Positions 10,440-21,771 of a stretch of 64,000 nucleotides of DNA are shown piece by piece; position 1 is the first letter of the stretch; the number at the start of each line of letters is the position of its first letter. The stretch is from Ptiloglossa arizonensis. Its lineage: Eukaryota; Arthropoda; Insecta; Hymenoptera; Colletidae. The position numbers were made by a program, and so were the translations under genes. The notes under the pieces are model-generated. The model had not been told where the DNA came from. It did no database searches and saw nothing but the letters and a program-made list of their open reading frames with translations. The stretch is from NCBI RefSeq assembly GCF_051014685.1, contig NW_027478710.1:248001-312000 (forward strand), in the 5' to 3' direction.

Positions 10440-11855
10440 GAGATATGGGAGTTTGAAGTTAAGGAATGGTTGAGAATACATCAAAATTTTCGCAAGTCTG
10501 ATACTCGAAACCAATAACTACTATGGCTTGGCGGAAAAGTACACACACCATTGTAATCGGGCGAGTTTCTACTTTCAGATGCAACAGGAATTTCTCGAGT
10601 TCGTCAATCTGTTCGCGAGATATGGGAGTTCGAAGTTGAGGAATGGTTGAGAAACCATCAACATTTTCGCAAGTCTGATACTCGAAACCAATAACTACTA
10701 TGGCCTAGGGGAAAAATACACATACCGTTGTAATCGGGCGAGTTTCTACTTTCAGATGCAACAGGAATTTCTCGAGTTCGTCAATCCGTTCGCGAGATAT
10801 GGGAGTTTGAAGTTAAGGAATGGTTGAGAAACCATCAAAATTATCGCAAGTCTGATACTCGAAACCAATAACTACTATGGCCTAGGGCAAAAATAGACAT
10901 ACCTTTGTAATCGGGCGAGTCTCTGCTTTCAGATGCAACAGGAATTTCTCGAGTTCGACAATCCGTTAGCGAGGTATGGGAGTTTGAAATTAAGGAACGC
11001 TTGAGAAACCATCAAAGTTTTCGCAAGTCTAATACTCGAAACCAATAACTACTATGGCCTAGGGCAAAAATACACATACCGTTGTAATCGGGCGAGTTTC
11101 TGCTTTCAGATGCAACAGGAGTTTCTCGAGTTCGTCAATCCGTTCGCGAGATATGGGAGTTTGAAGTTAAGCAATGGTTGAGAAACTACCAAAATTTTCG
11201 CAAGTCTGATTCCCGAAACCAATAACTACAAAGGCCTAGGGGAAAAATACACATACCGTTGTAATCGAGCGAGTTTCTACTTTCAGATGCAACAGGAATG
11301 TCTCGAGTTCGTCAATCCGTTCGCGAGATATGGGAGTTTGAAGTTAAGGAATGGTTGAGATGCCATCAAAATTTTCGCTGGTCTGATACTCGAAACCAAT
11401 AACTGGAATGGCCTAGGGGAAAAGTACACACACCATTGCAATCGGGCGAGTGTCTACTTTCAGATGCAACAGGAATTTCTCGAGTTCGTCAATCCGTTCG
11501 CGAGATATGGGAGTTGGAAGTTAAGGAACGTTTGAGAAACCATCAAAATTTTCGCAAGTCTGATACTCGAAACCAATAACTACTATGGCCTAGGGCAAAA
11601 ATACACATACCTTTGTAATCGGGCGAGTCTCTGCTTTCAGATGCAACAGGAATTTCTCGAGTTCGACAATCCGTTAGCGAGGTATGGGAGTTTGAAATTA
11701 AGGAACGCTTGAGAAACCATCAAAATTTTCGCAAGTCTGATACCCGAAACCAGTAACTACTATGACCTAGGGCAAAAATACACATACCGTTGTAATCGGG
11801 CGAGTTTCTGCTTTCAGATGCAACAGGAATTTCTCGAGTTCGTCAATCCGTTCGC
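10440..11855. repeat. HOR family B, copy 2 (8 monomers, 1,416 bp)
   Basis: Direct tandem repeat of 9,024-10,439. Identity continues a few tens of bases past its end, to about 11,890, where GAATACATC is replaced by AAACCACC. Perfect preservation of many private variants points to a very recent duplication. Confidence 0.93.
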
Positions 11856-12740
11856 GAGATATGGGAGTTTGAAGTTAAGGAATGGTTGAGAAACCACCAA
11901 AATTTTCGCTGATTTGATACTCGAAACCAATAACTACGAAGGCCTAGGGGAAAAATACACATATCGTTGTAATCGGGCGAGTTTCTGCTTTCAGATGCAA
12001 CAGGAATTTCTCGAGTTCGTCAATCCGTTCGCGAGATATGGGAGTTTGAAGTTAAGGAATGGTTGAGAAACCATCAAAATTTTCTCTGGTCTGATTCTCG
12101 AAACCAATAACTGGAATGGCCTAGCGGAAAAGTACACTTACCGTTGAAATCGGGCGAGTTTCTGCTTTCAGATGCAACAGGAATTTCTCGTGTTCGTCAA
12201 TCTGTTCGCGAGATATGGGAGTTTGAAGTTAAGGAACGCTTGAGCAACCATCAAAATTTTCGCAAGTCTGATTCCCGAAACCAATAACTACAAAGGCCTA
12301 GGGGAAAAATACACATACCGTTGTAATCGGGCGAGTTTCTGCTTCGAGATGCAACAGGAATTTCTAGAGTTCGTCAATCCGTTCGCGAGATATGGCAGTT
12401 TGAAGTTAAGGAATGGTTGAGAAACCACCAAAATTTTCGCTGATTTGATACTCGAAACCAATAACTACAAAGGCCTAGGGGAAAAATACACATACCGTTG
12501 TAATCGGGCGAGTTTCTGCTTCGAGATGCAACAGGAATTTCTAGAGTTCGTCAATCCGTTCGCGAGATATGGGAGTTTGAAGTTAAGGAATTGTTGAGAA
12601 TCCATCAAAATTTTCGCAAGTCTGATACTCGAAACCAATAACTACTATGGCTTGGGGGAAAAGTACACACACCATTGTAATCGGGCGAGTGTCTACTTTC
12701 AGATGCAACAGGAATTTCTCGAGTTCGTCAATCCGTTCGC
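11856..12740. repeat. Mosaic of 5 monomers, part shared with 28,854-29,384
   Basis: The last three units (AACGCTTGAGCAACC, then CTTCGAGATGC with TTTCTAGAGTTC, then ATGGCAGTTTGAAG, then GGAATTGTTGAG) recur in the same order 16.6 kb away. In these units the usual XhoI site is changed to TCTAGA. Confidence 0.85.
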
Positions 12741-13330
12741 GAGATATGGGAGTTGGAAGTTAAGGAACGTTTGAGAAACCATCAAAATTTTCGCAAGTCT
12801 GATACTCGAAACCAATAACTACTATGGCCTAGGGCAAAAATACACATACCTTTGTAATCGGGCGAGTCTCTGCTTTCAGATGCAACAGGAATTTCTCGAG
12901 TTCGACAATCCGTTAGCGAGATATGGGAGTTAGAAGTTAAGGAATGGTTGAGAAACCATCAAAATTTTCGCAGGTCTGATAATCGAAACCAATATCTGGA
13001 ATGGCCTAGGGGAAAAGTACACACACCATTGTAATCGGGCGAGCTTCTGCTTTCAGATGCAACAGGAATTTCTCGAGTTCGTCAATCCGTTCGCGAGATA
13101 TGGGAGTTTGAATTTAAGGAACGCTTGAGCAACCATCAAAATTTTCGCAAGTCTAATTCCCGAAACCAATAACTAGAATGGCCTAGGGGAAAAGCACACA
13201 CACCATTGCAATCGGGCGTGTTTCTACTTTCAGATGAAACAGGAATTTCTCGAGTTCGTCAATCCGTTCGCGAGATATGGGAGTTTGAAGTTAAGGAATG
13301 GTTGAGAAACCATCAAAATTTTCGCAGGTC
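12741..13330. repeat. Duplicated block (about 3.3 monomers), copy 1 of an 11-monomer period
   Basis: Units with GTTGGAAG/AACGTTTG, then GTTAGCGAGATATGG with CAATATCTGG, then GAATTTAAGG with GATGAAACAGG recur at 14,688-15,277, exactly 1,947 bp (11 monomers) on. Outside these limits the two regions differ. Confidence 0.85.
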
Positions 13331-14687
13331 TGATACTCGAAACCAATAACTGGAATGGCCTAGGGGAAAAGTACACACACCGTTGTAATCGGGCGAGTTT
13401 CTACTTTCTGATGCAACAGGAAATTCTCGAGTTCGTCAATCCATTCGCGAGATATGGGAGTTTGAAGTTAAGGAATGGTTGAGAATCCATCAAAATTTTC
13501 GCAAGTCTGATACTCGAAACCAATAACTACTATGGCCTAGGGCAAATATACACATACCGTTGTAATCGGGCGAGTTTCTGCTTCGAGATGCAACAGGAAT
13601 TTCTCGAGTTCCTCAATCCGTTCGCGAGATATGGGAGTTTGAAGTTAAGGAATGGTTGAGAAACCACCAAAATTTTCGCAAGTCTGATACCCGAAACCAA
13701 TAACTGGAATGGCCCAGGGAAAAAGTACACATACCGTTGAAATCGGGCGAGTTTCTGCTTTCAGATGCAATAGGAATTACTCGAGTTCGTCAATCCGTTC
13801 GCGAGATATGGTAGTTTGAAATTAAGGAATGGTTGAGAAACCATCAAAATTTTCGCTGGTCTGATAATCGAAACCAATATCTGGAATGGCCTAGGGGAAA
13901 AGTACACACACCATTGTAATCGGGCGAGCTTCTACTTTCAGATGCAACAGGAATTTCTCGAGTTCGTCAATCCGTTCGCGAGATATGGGAGTTTGAATTT
14001 AAGGAACGCTTGAGCAACGATCAAAATTTTCGCAAGTCTGATTCCCGAAACAAATAACTACAAAGGCCTAGGGGAAAAATACACATACCGTTGTAATCGG
14101 GCGAGTTTCTACTTTCAGATGCAACAGGAATTTCTCGAGTTCGTCAATCCATTCGCGAGATATGGTAGTTTGAAATTAAGGAATGGTTGAGAAACCATCA
14201 AAATTTTCGCTGGTCTGATAATCGAAATCAATAACTGGAATGGCCCATGGAAAAAGTACACATACCGTTGAAATCGGGCTAGTTTCTGCTTTCAGATGCA
14301 ATAGGAATTACTCGAGTTCGTCAATCCGTTCGCGAGATATGGGAGTTTGAAATTAAGGAATGGTTGAGAAACCATCAAAATTTTCGCAAGTCTGATACCC
14401 GAAACCAATAACTGGAATTGCCCATGGAAAAAGTACACATACCGTTGATATCGGGCGAGTTTCTGCTTTCAGATGCAACAGGAATTTCTCGAGTTCGTCA
14501 ATCTGTTCGCGAGATATGGGAGTTCGAAGTTAAGGAATGGTTGAGAAACCATCAACATTTTCGCAAGTCTGATACTCGAAACCAATAACTACTATGGCCT
14601 AGGGGAAAAATACACACACCGTTGTAATCGGGCGAGTTTCTACTTTCAGATGCAACAGGAATTTCTCGAGTTCGTCAATCCGTTCGC
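13331..14687. repeat. Mosaic carrying a transposed copy of 7,962-8,900
   Basis: From about 13,626 to 14,560 this follows 7,962-8,900 monomer by monomer. The units before it match 4,600-4,950, including CTTCGAGATGC with CTCGAGTTCCTC. Two pieces adjacent here are separated in the left part of the window, so the array has been rearranged by block copying. Confidence 0.85.
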
Positions 14688-15277
14688 GAGATATGGGAGT
14701 TGGAAGTTAAGGAACGTTTGAGAAACCATCAAAATTTTCGCAAGTCTGATACTCGAAACCAATAACTACTATGGCCTAGGGCAAAAATACACATACCTTT
14801 GTAATCGGGCGAGTCTCTGCTTTCAGATGCAACAGGAATTTCTCGAGTTCGACAATCCGTTAGCGAGATATGGGAGTTAGAAGTTAAGGAATGGTTGAGA
14901 AACCATCAAAATTTTCGCAGGTCTGATAATCGAAACCAATATCTGGAATGGCCTAGGGGAAAAGTACACACACCATTGTAATCGGGCGAGCTTCTGCTTT
15001 CAGATGCAACAGGAATTTCTCGAGTTCGTCAATCCGTTCGCGAGATATGGGAGTTTGAATTTAAGGAACGCTTGAGCAACCATCAAAATTTTCGCAAGTC
15101 TAATTCCCGAAACCAATAACTAGAATGGCCTAGGGGAAAAGCACACACACCATTGCAATCGGGCGTGTTTCTACTTTCAGATGAAACAGGAATTTCTCGA
15201 GTTCGTCAATCCGTTCGCGAGATATGGGAGTTTGAAGTTAAGGAATGGTTGAGAAACCATCAAAATTTTCGCAGGTC
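14688..15277. repeat. Duplicated block (about 3.3 monomers), copy 2
   Basis: Copy of 12,741-13,330. It is followed at 15,219 by a further CAGGTCTGATAATCG/CAATATCTGG unit, 354 bp after the same unit at 14,865, so a two-monomer step was added here. Confidence 0.84.
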
Positions 15278-16103
15278 TGATAATCGAAACCAATATCTGG
15301 AATGGCCTAGGGGAAAAGTACACACACCATTGTAATCGGGCGAGCTTCTGCTTTCAGATGCAACAGGAATTTCTCGAGTTCGTCAATCCGTTCGCGAGAT
15401 ATGGGAGTTTGAATTTAAGGAACGCTTGAGCAACCATCAAAATTTTCGCAAGTCTGATTCCCGAAACAAATATCTACAAAGGCCTAGGGGAAAAATACAC
15501 ATACCGTTGTAATCGGGCGAGTTTCGACTTTCAGATGCAACAGGAATTTCTCGAGTTCGTCAATCCATTCGCGAGATATGGTAGTTTGAAATTAAGGAAT
15601 GGTTGAGAAACCATCAAAATTTTCGCTGGTCTGATAATCGAAACAAATAACTGGAATGGCCCATGGAAAAAGTACACATACCGTTGAAATCGGGCTAGTT
15701 TCTGCTTTCAGATGCAATAGGAATTACTCGAGTTCGTCAATCCGTTCGCGAGATATGGTAGTTTGAAGTTAAGGAATGGTTGAGAATACATCAAAATTTT
15801 CGCAAGTCTGATACTCGAAACCAATAACTACTATGGCTTGGGGGAAAAGTACACACACCATTGTAATCGGGCGAGTTTCTACTTTCAGATGCAACAGGAA
15901 TTTCTCGAGTTCGTCAATCTGTTCGCGAGATATGGGAGTTCGAAGTTAAGGAATGGTTGAGAAACCATCAAAATTTTCGCAAGTCTGATACTCGAAACCA
16001 ATAACTACTATGGCCTAGGGGAAAAATACACATACCGTTGTAACCGGGCGAGTTTCTACTTTCAGATGCAACAGGAACTTCTCGAGTTCGTCAATCCGTT
16101 CGC
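15278..16103. repeat. Mosaic satellite between duplicated block and family B copy 3
   Basis: Ordinary monomers only. It contains CCGAAACAAATATC near 15,463, a relative of the CCGAAACAAATAAC unit at 8,381 and 14,045, and a GGCCCATGG unit near 15,657. Nothing other than satellite is present. Confidence 0.85.
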
Positions 16104-17519
16104 GAGATATGGGAGTTTGAAGTTAAGGAATGGTTGAGAATACATCAAAATTTTTGCAAGTCTGATACTCGAAACCAATAACTACTATGGCTTGGCGGAA
16201 AAGTACACACACCATTGTAATCGGGCGAGTTTCTACTTTCAGATGCAACAGGAATTTCTCGAGTTCGTCAATCTGTTCGCGAGATATGGGAGTTCGAAGT
16301 TAAGGAATGGTTGAGAAACCATCAACATTTTCGCAAGTCTGATACTCGAAACCAATAACTACTATGGCCTAGGGGAAAAATACACATACCGTTGTAATCG
16401 GGCGAGTTTCTACTTTCAGATGCAACAGGAATTTCTCGAGTTCGTCAATCCGTTCGCGAGATATGGGAGTTTGAAGTTAAGGAATGGTTGAGAAACCATC
16501 AAAATTTTCGCAAGTCTGATACTCGAAACCAATAACTACTATGGCCTAGGGCAAAAATATACATACCTTTGTAATCGGGCGAGTCTCTGCTTTCAGATGC
16601 AACAGGAATTTCTCGAGTTCGACAATCCGTTAGCCAGGTATGGGAGTTTGAAATTAAGGAACGCTTGAGAAACCATCAAAATTTTCGCAAGTCTAATACT
16701 CGAAACCAATAACTACTATGGCCTAGGGCAAAAATACACATACCGTTGTAATCGGGCGAGTTTCTGCTTTCAGACGCAACAGGAGTTTCTCGAGTTCGTC
16801 AATCCGTTCGCGAGATATGGGAGTTTGAAGTTAAGCAATGGTTGAGAAACTACCAAAATTTTCGCTGATTTGATACTCGAAACCAATAACTACAAAGGCC
16901 TAGGGGAAAAATACACATATCGTTGTAATCGGTCGAGTTTCTACTTTCAGATGCAACAGGAATTTCTCGAGTTCGTCAATCCGTTCGCGAGATATGGGAG
17001 TTTGAAGTTAAGAAACGCTTGAGCAACCATCAAAATTTTCGCAAGTCTGATTCCCGAAACCAATAACTACAAAGGCCTAGGGGAAAAATACACATACCGT
17101 TGTAATCGAGCGAGTTTCTACTTTCAGATGCAACAGGAATGTCTCGAGTTCGTCAATCCGTTCGCGAGATATGGGAGTTTGAAGTTAAGGAATGGTTGAG
17201 AAACCATCAAAATTTTCGCTGGTCTGATACTCGAAACCAATAACTGGAATGGCCTAGGGGAAAAGTACACACACTATTGCAATCGGGCGAGTGTCTACTT
17301 TCAGATGCAACAGGAATTTCTCGAGTTCGTCAATCCGTTCGCGAGATATGGGAGTTGGAAGTTAAGGAACGTCTGTGAAACCATCAAAATTTTCGCAAGT
17401 CTGATACTCGAAACCAATAACTATTATGGCCTAGGGCAAAAATACACATACCGTTGTAATCGGGCGAGTTTCTGCTTTCAGATGCAACAGGAATTTCTCG
17501 AGTTCGTCAATCCGTTCGC
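16104..17519. repeat. Decayed third copy of HOR family B
   Basis: Begins exactly 40 monomers after 9,024 with the same markers (GAATACATC, CTTGGCGG, CATCAACATTT, TTAAGCAATGG with AACTACC). One monomer has been inserted within unit 5 (GCTGATTTG instead of GATTCCCG near 16,865) and the eighth unit is missing. The last unit lost the usual TGA (AACGTCTGTGAAACC). Confidence 0.82.
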
Positions 17520-18050
17520 GAGATATGGGAGTTTGAAGTTAAGGAATGGTTGAGAAACCACCAAAATTTTCGCTGATTTGATACTCGAAACCATTAACTA
17601 CAAAGGCCTAGGGGAAAAATACACATATCGTTGTAATCGGGCGAGTTTCTACTTTCAGATGCAACAGGAATTTCTCGAGTTCGTCAATCCGTTCGCGAGA
17701 TATGGGAGTTTGAAGTTAAGGAATGGTTGAGAAACCATCAAAATTTTCTCTGGTCTGATTCTCGAAACCAATAACTGGAATGGCCTAGCGGAAAAGTACA
17801 CACACTATTGTAATGGGGCCACTTTCTACTTTCAGATGCAACAGGAATTTCTCAAGTTCGTCAATCCGTTCGCGAGATATGGGAGTTTGAAGTTAAGGAA
17901 TGGTTGAGAAACCACCAAAATTTTCGCTGATTTGATACTCGAAACCAATAACTGGAATGGCCTAGGGGAAAAGTACACTTACCGTTGAAATCGGGCGAGT
18001 TTCTGCTTTCAGATGCAATAGGAATTTCTCGAATTCGTCAATCCGGTCGC
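17520..18050. repeat. Three monomers leading into the first +2 variant
   Basis: Units with GCTGATTTG/ACAAAGG; TCTCTGGTCTGATTCTCG with AATGGGGCCAC; and a leader unit with CTTACCGTTGAAATCGGG, GCAATAGG, CTCGAATTCG and CCGGTCGC. That leader precedes most of the +2 monomers. Confidence 0.85.
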
Positions 18051-18229
18051 GAGATATGGGAGTTGGAAGTTAAGGAATGGTTGAGAAACCATCAAAATTT
18101 ATTCTCTGGTCTGATACTCGAAACCAGTAACTGGAATGGCCTAGGGGAAAAGTACACACACCATTGTAATCGGGCGAGATTCTACTTTCAGATGCAACAG
18201 GAATTTCTCGAGTTCGTCAATCCATTCGC
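18051..18229. repeat. +2-bp variant monomer, copy 1 of 13
   Basis: 179-bp unit reading AAAATTTATTCTCTGG where relatives read AAAATTTTCTCTGG. It begins GAGATATGGGAGTTGGAAG. Private changes CCAGTAACTGG and GGCGAGATTCTAC are shared only with copy 3 (28,498). This is the leftmost +2 unit; none occurs in the first 18 kb. Confidence 0.93.
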
Positions 18230-21200
18230 GAGATATGGGAGTTTGAAGTTAAGGAATTGTTGAGAATCCATCAAAATTTTCGCAAGTCTGATACTCGAAA
18301 CCAATAACTACTATGGCTTGGGGGAAAAGTACACACACCATTGTAATCGGGCGAGTGTCTACTTTCAGATGCAACAGGAATTTCTCGAGTTCGTCAATCC
18401 GTTCGCGAGATATGGGAGTTGGAAGTTAAGGAACGTTTGAGAAACCATCAAAATTTTCGCAAGTCTGATACTCGAAACCAATAACTGGAATGGCCTAGTG
18501 GAAAAGTACACTTACCGTTGAAATCGGGCGAGTTTCTGCTTTCAAATGCAATAGGAATTTCTCGAATTCGTCAATCCGTTCGCGAGATATGGGAGTTCGA
18601 AGTTAAGGAATGGTTGAGAAACCATCAAAATTTTCGCTGGTCTGATTCCCGAAACCAATAACTACAAAGGCCTAGGGGAAAAATACACATACCGTTGTAA
18701 TCGGGCCACTTTCTACTTTCAGATGCAACAGGAATTTCTCGAGTTCGTCAATCCGTTCGCGAGATATGGGAGTTTGAAGTTAAGGAATGGTTGAGAAACC
18801 ATCAAAATTTTCGCTGGTCTGATAGTCGAAACCAATAACTGGAATGGCCTAGGGGAAATGTACACACACCATTGCAATCGGGCGAGTTTCTACTTTCAGA
18901 TGCAACAGGAATTTCTCGAGTTCGTCAATCCATTCGCGAGATATGGGAGTTAGAAGTTAAGGAATGGTTGAGAAAACATCAAAATTTTCGCAAGTCTGAT
19001 TCCCGAAACCAATAACTACAAAGGCCTAGGTGAAAAATACACATACCTTTGTAATCGGGCCACTTTCTACTTTCAGATGCAACAGGAATTTCTCAAGTTC
19101 GTCAATCCGTTCGCGAGATATGGGAGTTCGAAGTTAAGGAATGGTTGAGAAACCACCAAAATTTTCGCTGATTTGATACTCGAAACCAATAACTGGAATG
19201 GCCTAGGGGAAAAGTACACTTACCGTTGAAATCGGGCGAGTTTCTACTTTCAGATGCAACAGGAATTTCTCGAGTTCGTCAATCCGTACGCGAGATATGG
19301 GTGTTAGAAGTTAAGGAACGTTTGAGAAACCATCAAAATTTTCGCAAGTCTGATACTCGAAACCAATAACTACTATGGCCTAGGGCAAAAACACACATAC
19401 CTTTGTAATCGGGCGAGTCTCTGCTTTCAGATGCAACAGGAATTTCTCGAGTTCGACAATCCGTTAGCGAGGTATGGGAGTTTGAAATTAAGGAACGCTT
19501 GAGAAACCATCAAAATTTTCGCAAGTCTGATACTCGAAACCAATAACTACTATGGCCTAGGGCAAAAATACACATACCGTTGTAATCGGGCGAGTTTCTG
19601 CTTTCAGGTGCAACAGGAATTTCTCGAGTTCGTCAATCCGTTCGCGAGATATGGGAGTTTGAAGTTAAGGAATGGTTGAGAAACCATCAAAATTTTCGCT
19701 GGTCTGATACTCGAAACCAATAACTGGAATGGGCTAGGGGAAAAGTACACACACCATTGTAATCGGGCGAGTTTCTACTTTCAGATGCAACAGGAATTTG
19801 TCGAGTTCGTCAATCCGTTCGCGAGATATGGGAGTTAGAAGTTAAGGAATGGTTGAGAAACCATCAAAATTTTCGCTGGTCTGATTCCCGAAACCAATAA
19901 CTACAAAGGCCTAGGGCAAAAATACACATACCGTTGTAATCGGGCCACTTTCTACTTTCAGATGCAACAGGAATTTCTCGAGTTCGTCAATCCGTTCGCG
20001 AGATATGGGAGTTTGAAGTTAAGGAATGGTTGAGAAACCATCAAAATTTTCGCTGGTCTGATAGTCGAAACCAATAACTGGAATGGCCTAGGGGAAATCT
20101 ACACACACCATTGCAATCGGGCGAGTTTCTACTTTCAGATGCAACAGGAATTTCTCGAGTTCGTCAATCCATTCGCGAGATATGGGAGTTAGAAGTTAAG
20201 GAATGGTTGAGAAAACATCAAAATTTTCGCAAGTCTGATTCCCGAAACCAATAACTACAAAGGCCTAGGGCAAAAATACACATACCGTTGTAATCGGGCC
20301 ACTTTCTACTTTCAGATGCAACAGGAATTTCTCGAGTTCGTCAATCCGTTCGCGAGATATGGGAGTTAGAAGTTAAGGAATGGTTGAGAAACCATCAAAA
20401 TTTTCGCAAGTCTGATTCCCGAAACCAATAACTACAAAGGCCTAGGGGAAAAATACACATACCGTTGTAATCGTGCGTGTTTCTACTTTCAGATGCAACA
20501 GGAATTTCTCGAGTTCGTCAATCCGTTCGCGAGATATGGGAGTTCGAAGTTAAGGAATGGTTGAGAAACCATCAAAATTTTCTCTGGTCTGATACTCGAA
20601 ACCAATAACTGGAATGGCCTAGGGGAAAAGTAGACACACCACTGTAATCGGGCGAGTTTCTACTTTCAGTTGCAACAGGAATTTCTCGAGTTCGTCAATC
20701 CGTTCGCGAGATATGGGAGTTTGAAGTTAAGGAATGGTTGAGAATCCATCAAAATTTTCGCTGGTCTGATAGTCGAAACCAATAACTGGAAAAGCCTAGG
20801 GGGAAAGTACACACACCATTACAATCGGGCGAGTTTCTGCTTTCAGATGCAATAGGAATTTCTCGAGTTCGTCAATCCATTCGCGAGATATGGGAGTTTG
20901 AAGTTAAGGAACGTTTGAGAAACCATCAAAATTTTCGCAAGTCTGATACTCGAAACCAATAACTACTATGGCCTAGGGCAAAAATACACATACCTTTGTA
21001 ATCGGGCGAGTCTCTGCTTTCAGATGCAACAGGAATTTCTCGAGTTCGACAATCCGTTAGCGAGGTATGGGAGTTTGAAATTAAGGAACGCTTGAGAAAC
21101 CATCAAAATTTTCGCAAGTCTGATACTCGAAACCAATAACTACTATGGCCTAGGGCAAAAATACACATACCTTTGTAATCGGGCGAGTCTCTGCTTTCAG

Positions 21201-21592
21201 ATGCAACAGGAATTTCTCGAGTTCGTCAATCCGTTCGCGAGATATGGGAGTTTGAAGTTAAGGAATTGTTGAGAAACCATCAAAATTTTCGCTGGTCTGA
21301 TACTCGAAACCAATAACTGGAATGGCCTAGGGGAAAAGTACACACACCATTGTAATCGGGCGAGTTTCTACTTTCAGATGCAACAGGAATTTCTCGAGTT
21401 CGTCAATCCGTTCGCGAGATATGGGAGTTAGAAGTTAAGGAATGGTTGAGAAGCCACCAAAATTTTCGCAGATTTGATACTCGAAACCAATAACTGGAAT
21501 GGCCTAGGGGAAAAGTACACTTACCGTTGAAATCGGGCGAGTTTCTGCTTTCAGATGCAATAGGAATTTCTCGAATTCGTCAATCCGGTCGC
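18230..21592. repeat. Mosaic of 19 monomers
   Basis: Marked by many TCGGGCCACTTTC units and GATAGTCG units with GGGGAAATGTACAC. A piece around 18,600-19,020 is repeated 1,239 bp (7 monomers) later at about 19,840-20,260. The unit at 19,292 (GTACGCGAG, then CAAAAACACAC) recurs at 24,427. It ends with a CTCGAATTCG/CCGGTCGC leader at 21,416-21,592. Confidence 0.85.
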
Positions 21593-21771
21593 GAGATATG
21601 GGAGTTGGAAGTTAAGGAATGGTTGAGAAACCTTCAAAATTTATTCTCTGGTCTGATACTCGAAACCAATAACTGGAATGGCCTAGGGGAAAAGTACACA
21701 CACCATTGTAATCGGGCGAGTTTCTACTTTCAGATGCAACAGGAATTTCTCGAGTTCGTCAATCCGTTCGC
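21593..21771. repeat. +2-bp variant monomer, copy 2
   Basis: Carries AACCTTC in place of AACCATC, which breaks the hairpin arm. The same change marks copies 4, 5 and 6, defining a subfamily. Confidence 0.92.

Noticed and set aside
17305..17553. Read-through frames at 17,305-17,553, 35,017-35,265 and 49,004-49,252
   Set aside because: Each exists because one substitution removes the usual in-frame TGA (AACGTCTGTG, GGTCGAG, GGTAGAG). These are isolated changes in single monomers, not conserved genes.
17985..18263. Open reading frames of 82-92 codons (for example 17,985-18,263, 21,527-21,805, 2,235-2,510, 5,950-6,225)
   Set aside because: They begin and end at arbitrary points of tandem monomers and their lengths follow from one stop per unit. 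The longer ones arise where the 2-bp insertion or a single-base loss joins two frames. Many need TTG or GTG starts, and none resembles a protein family.
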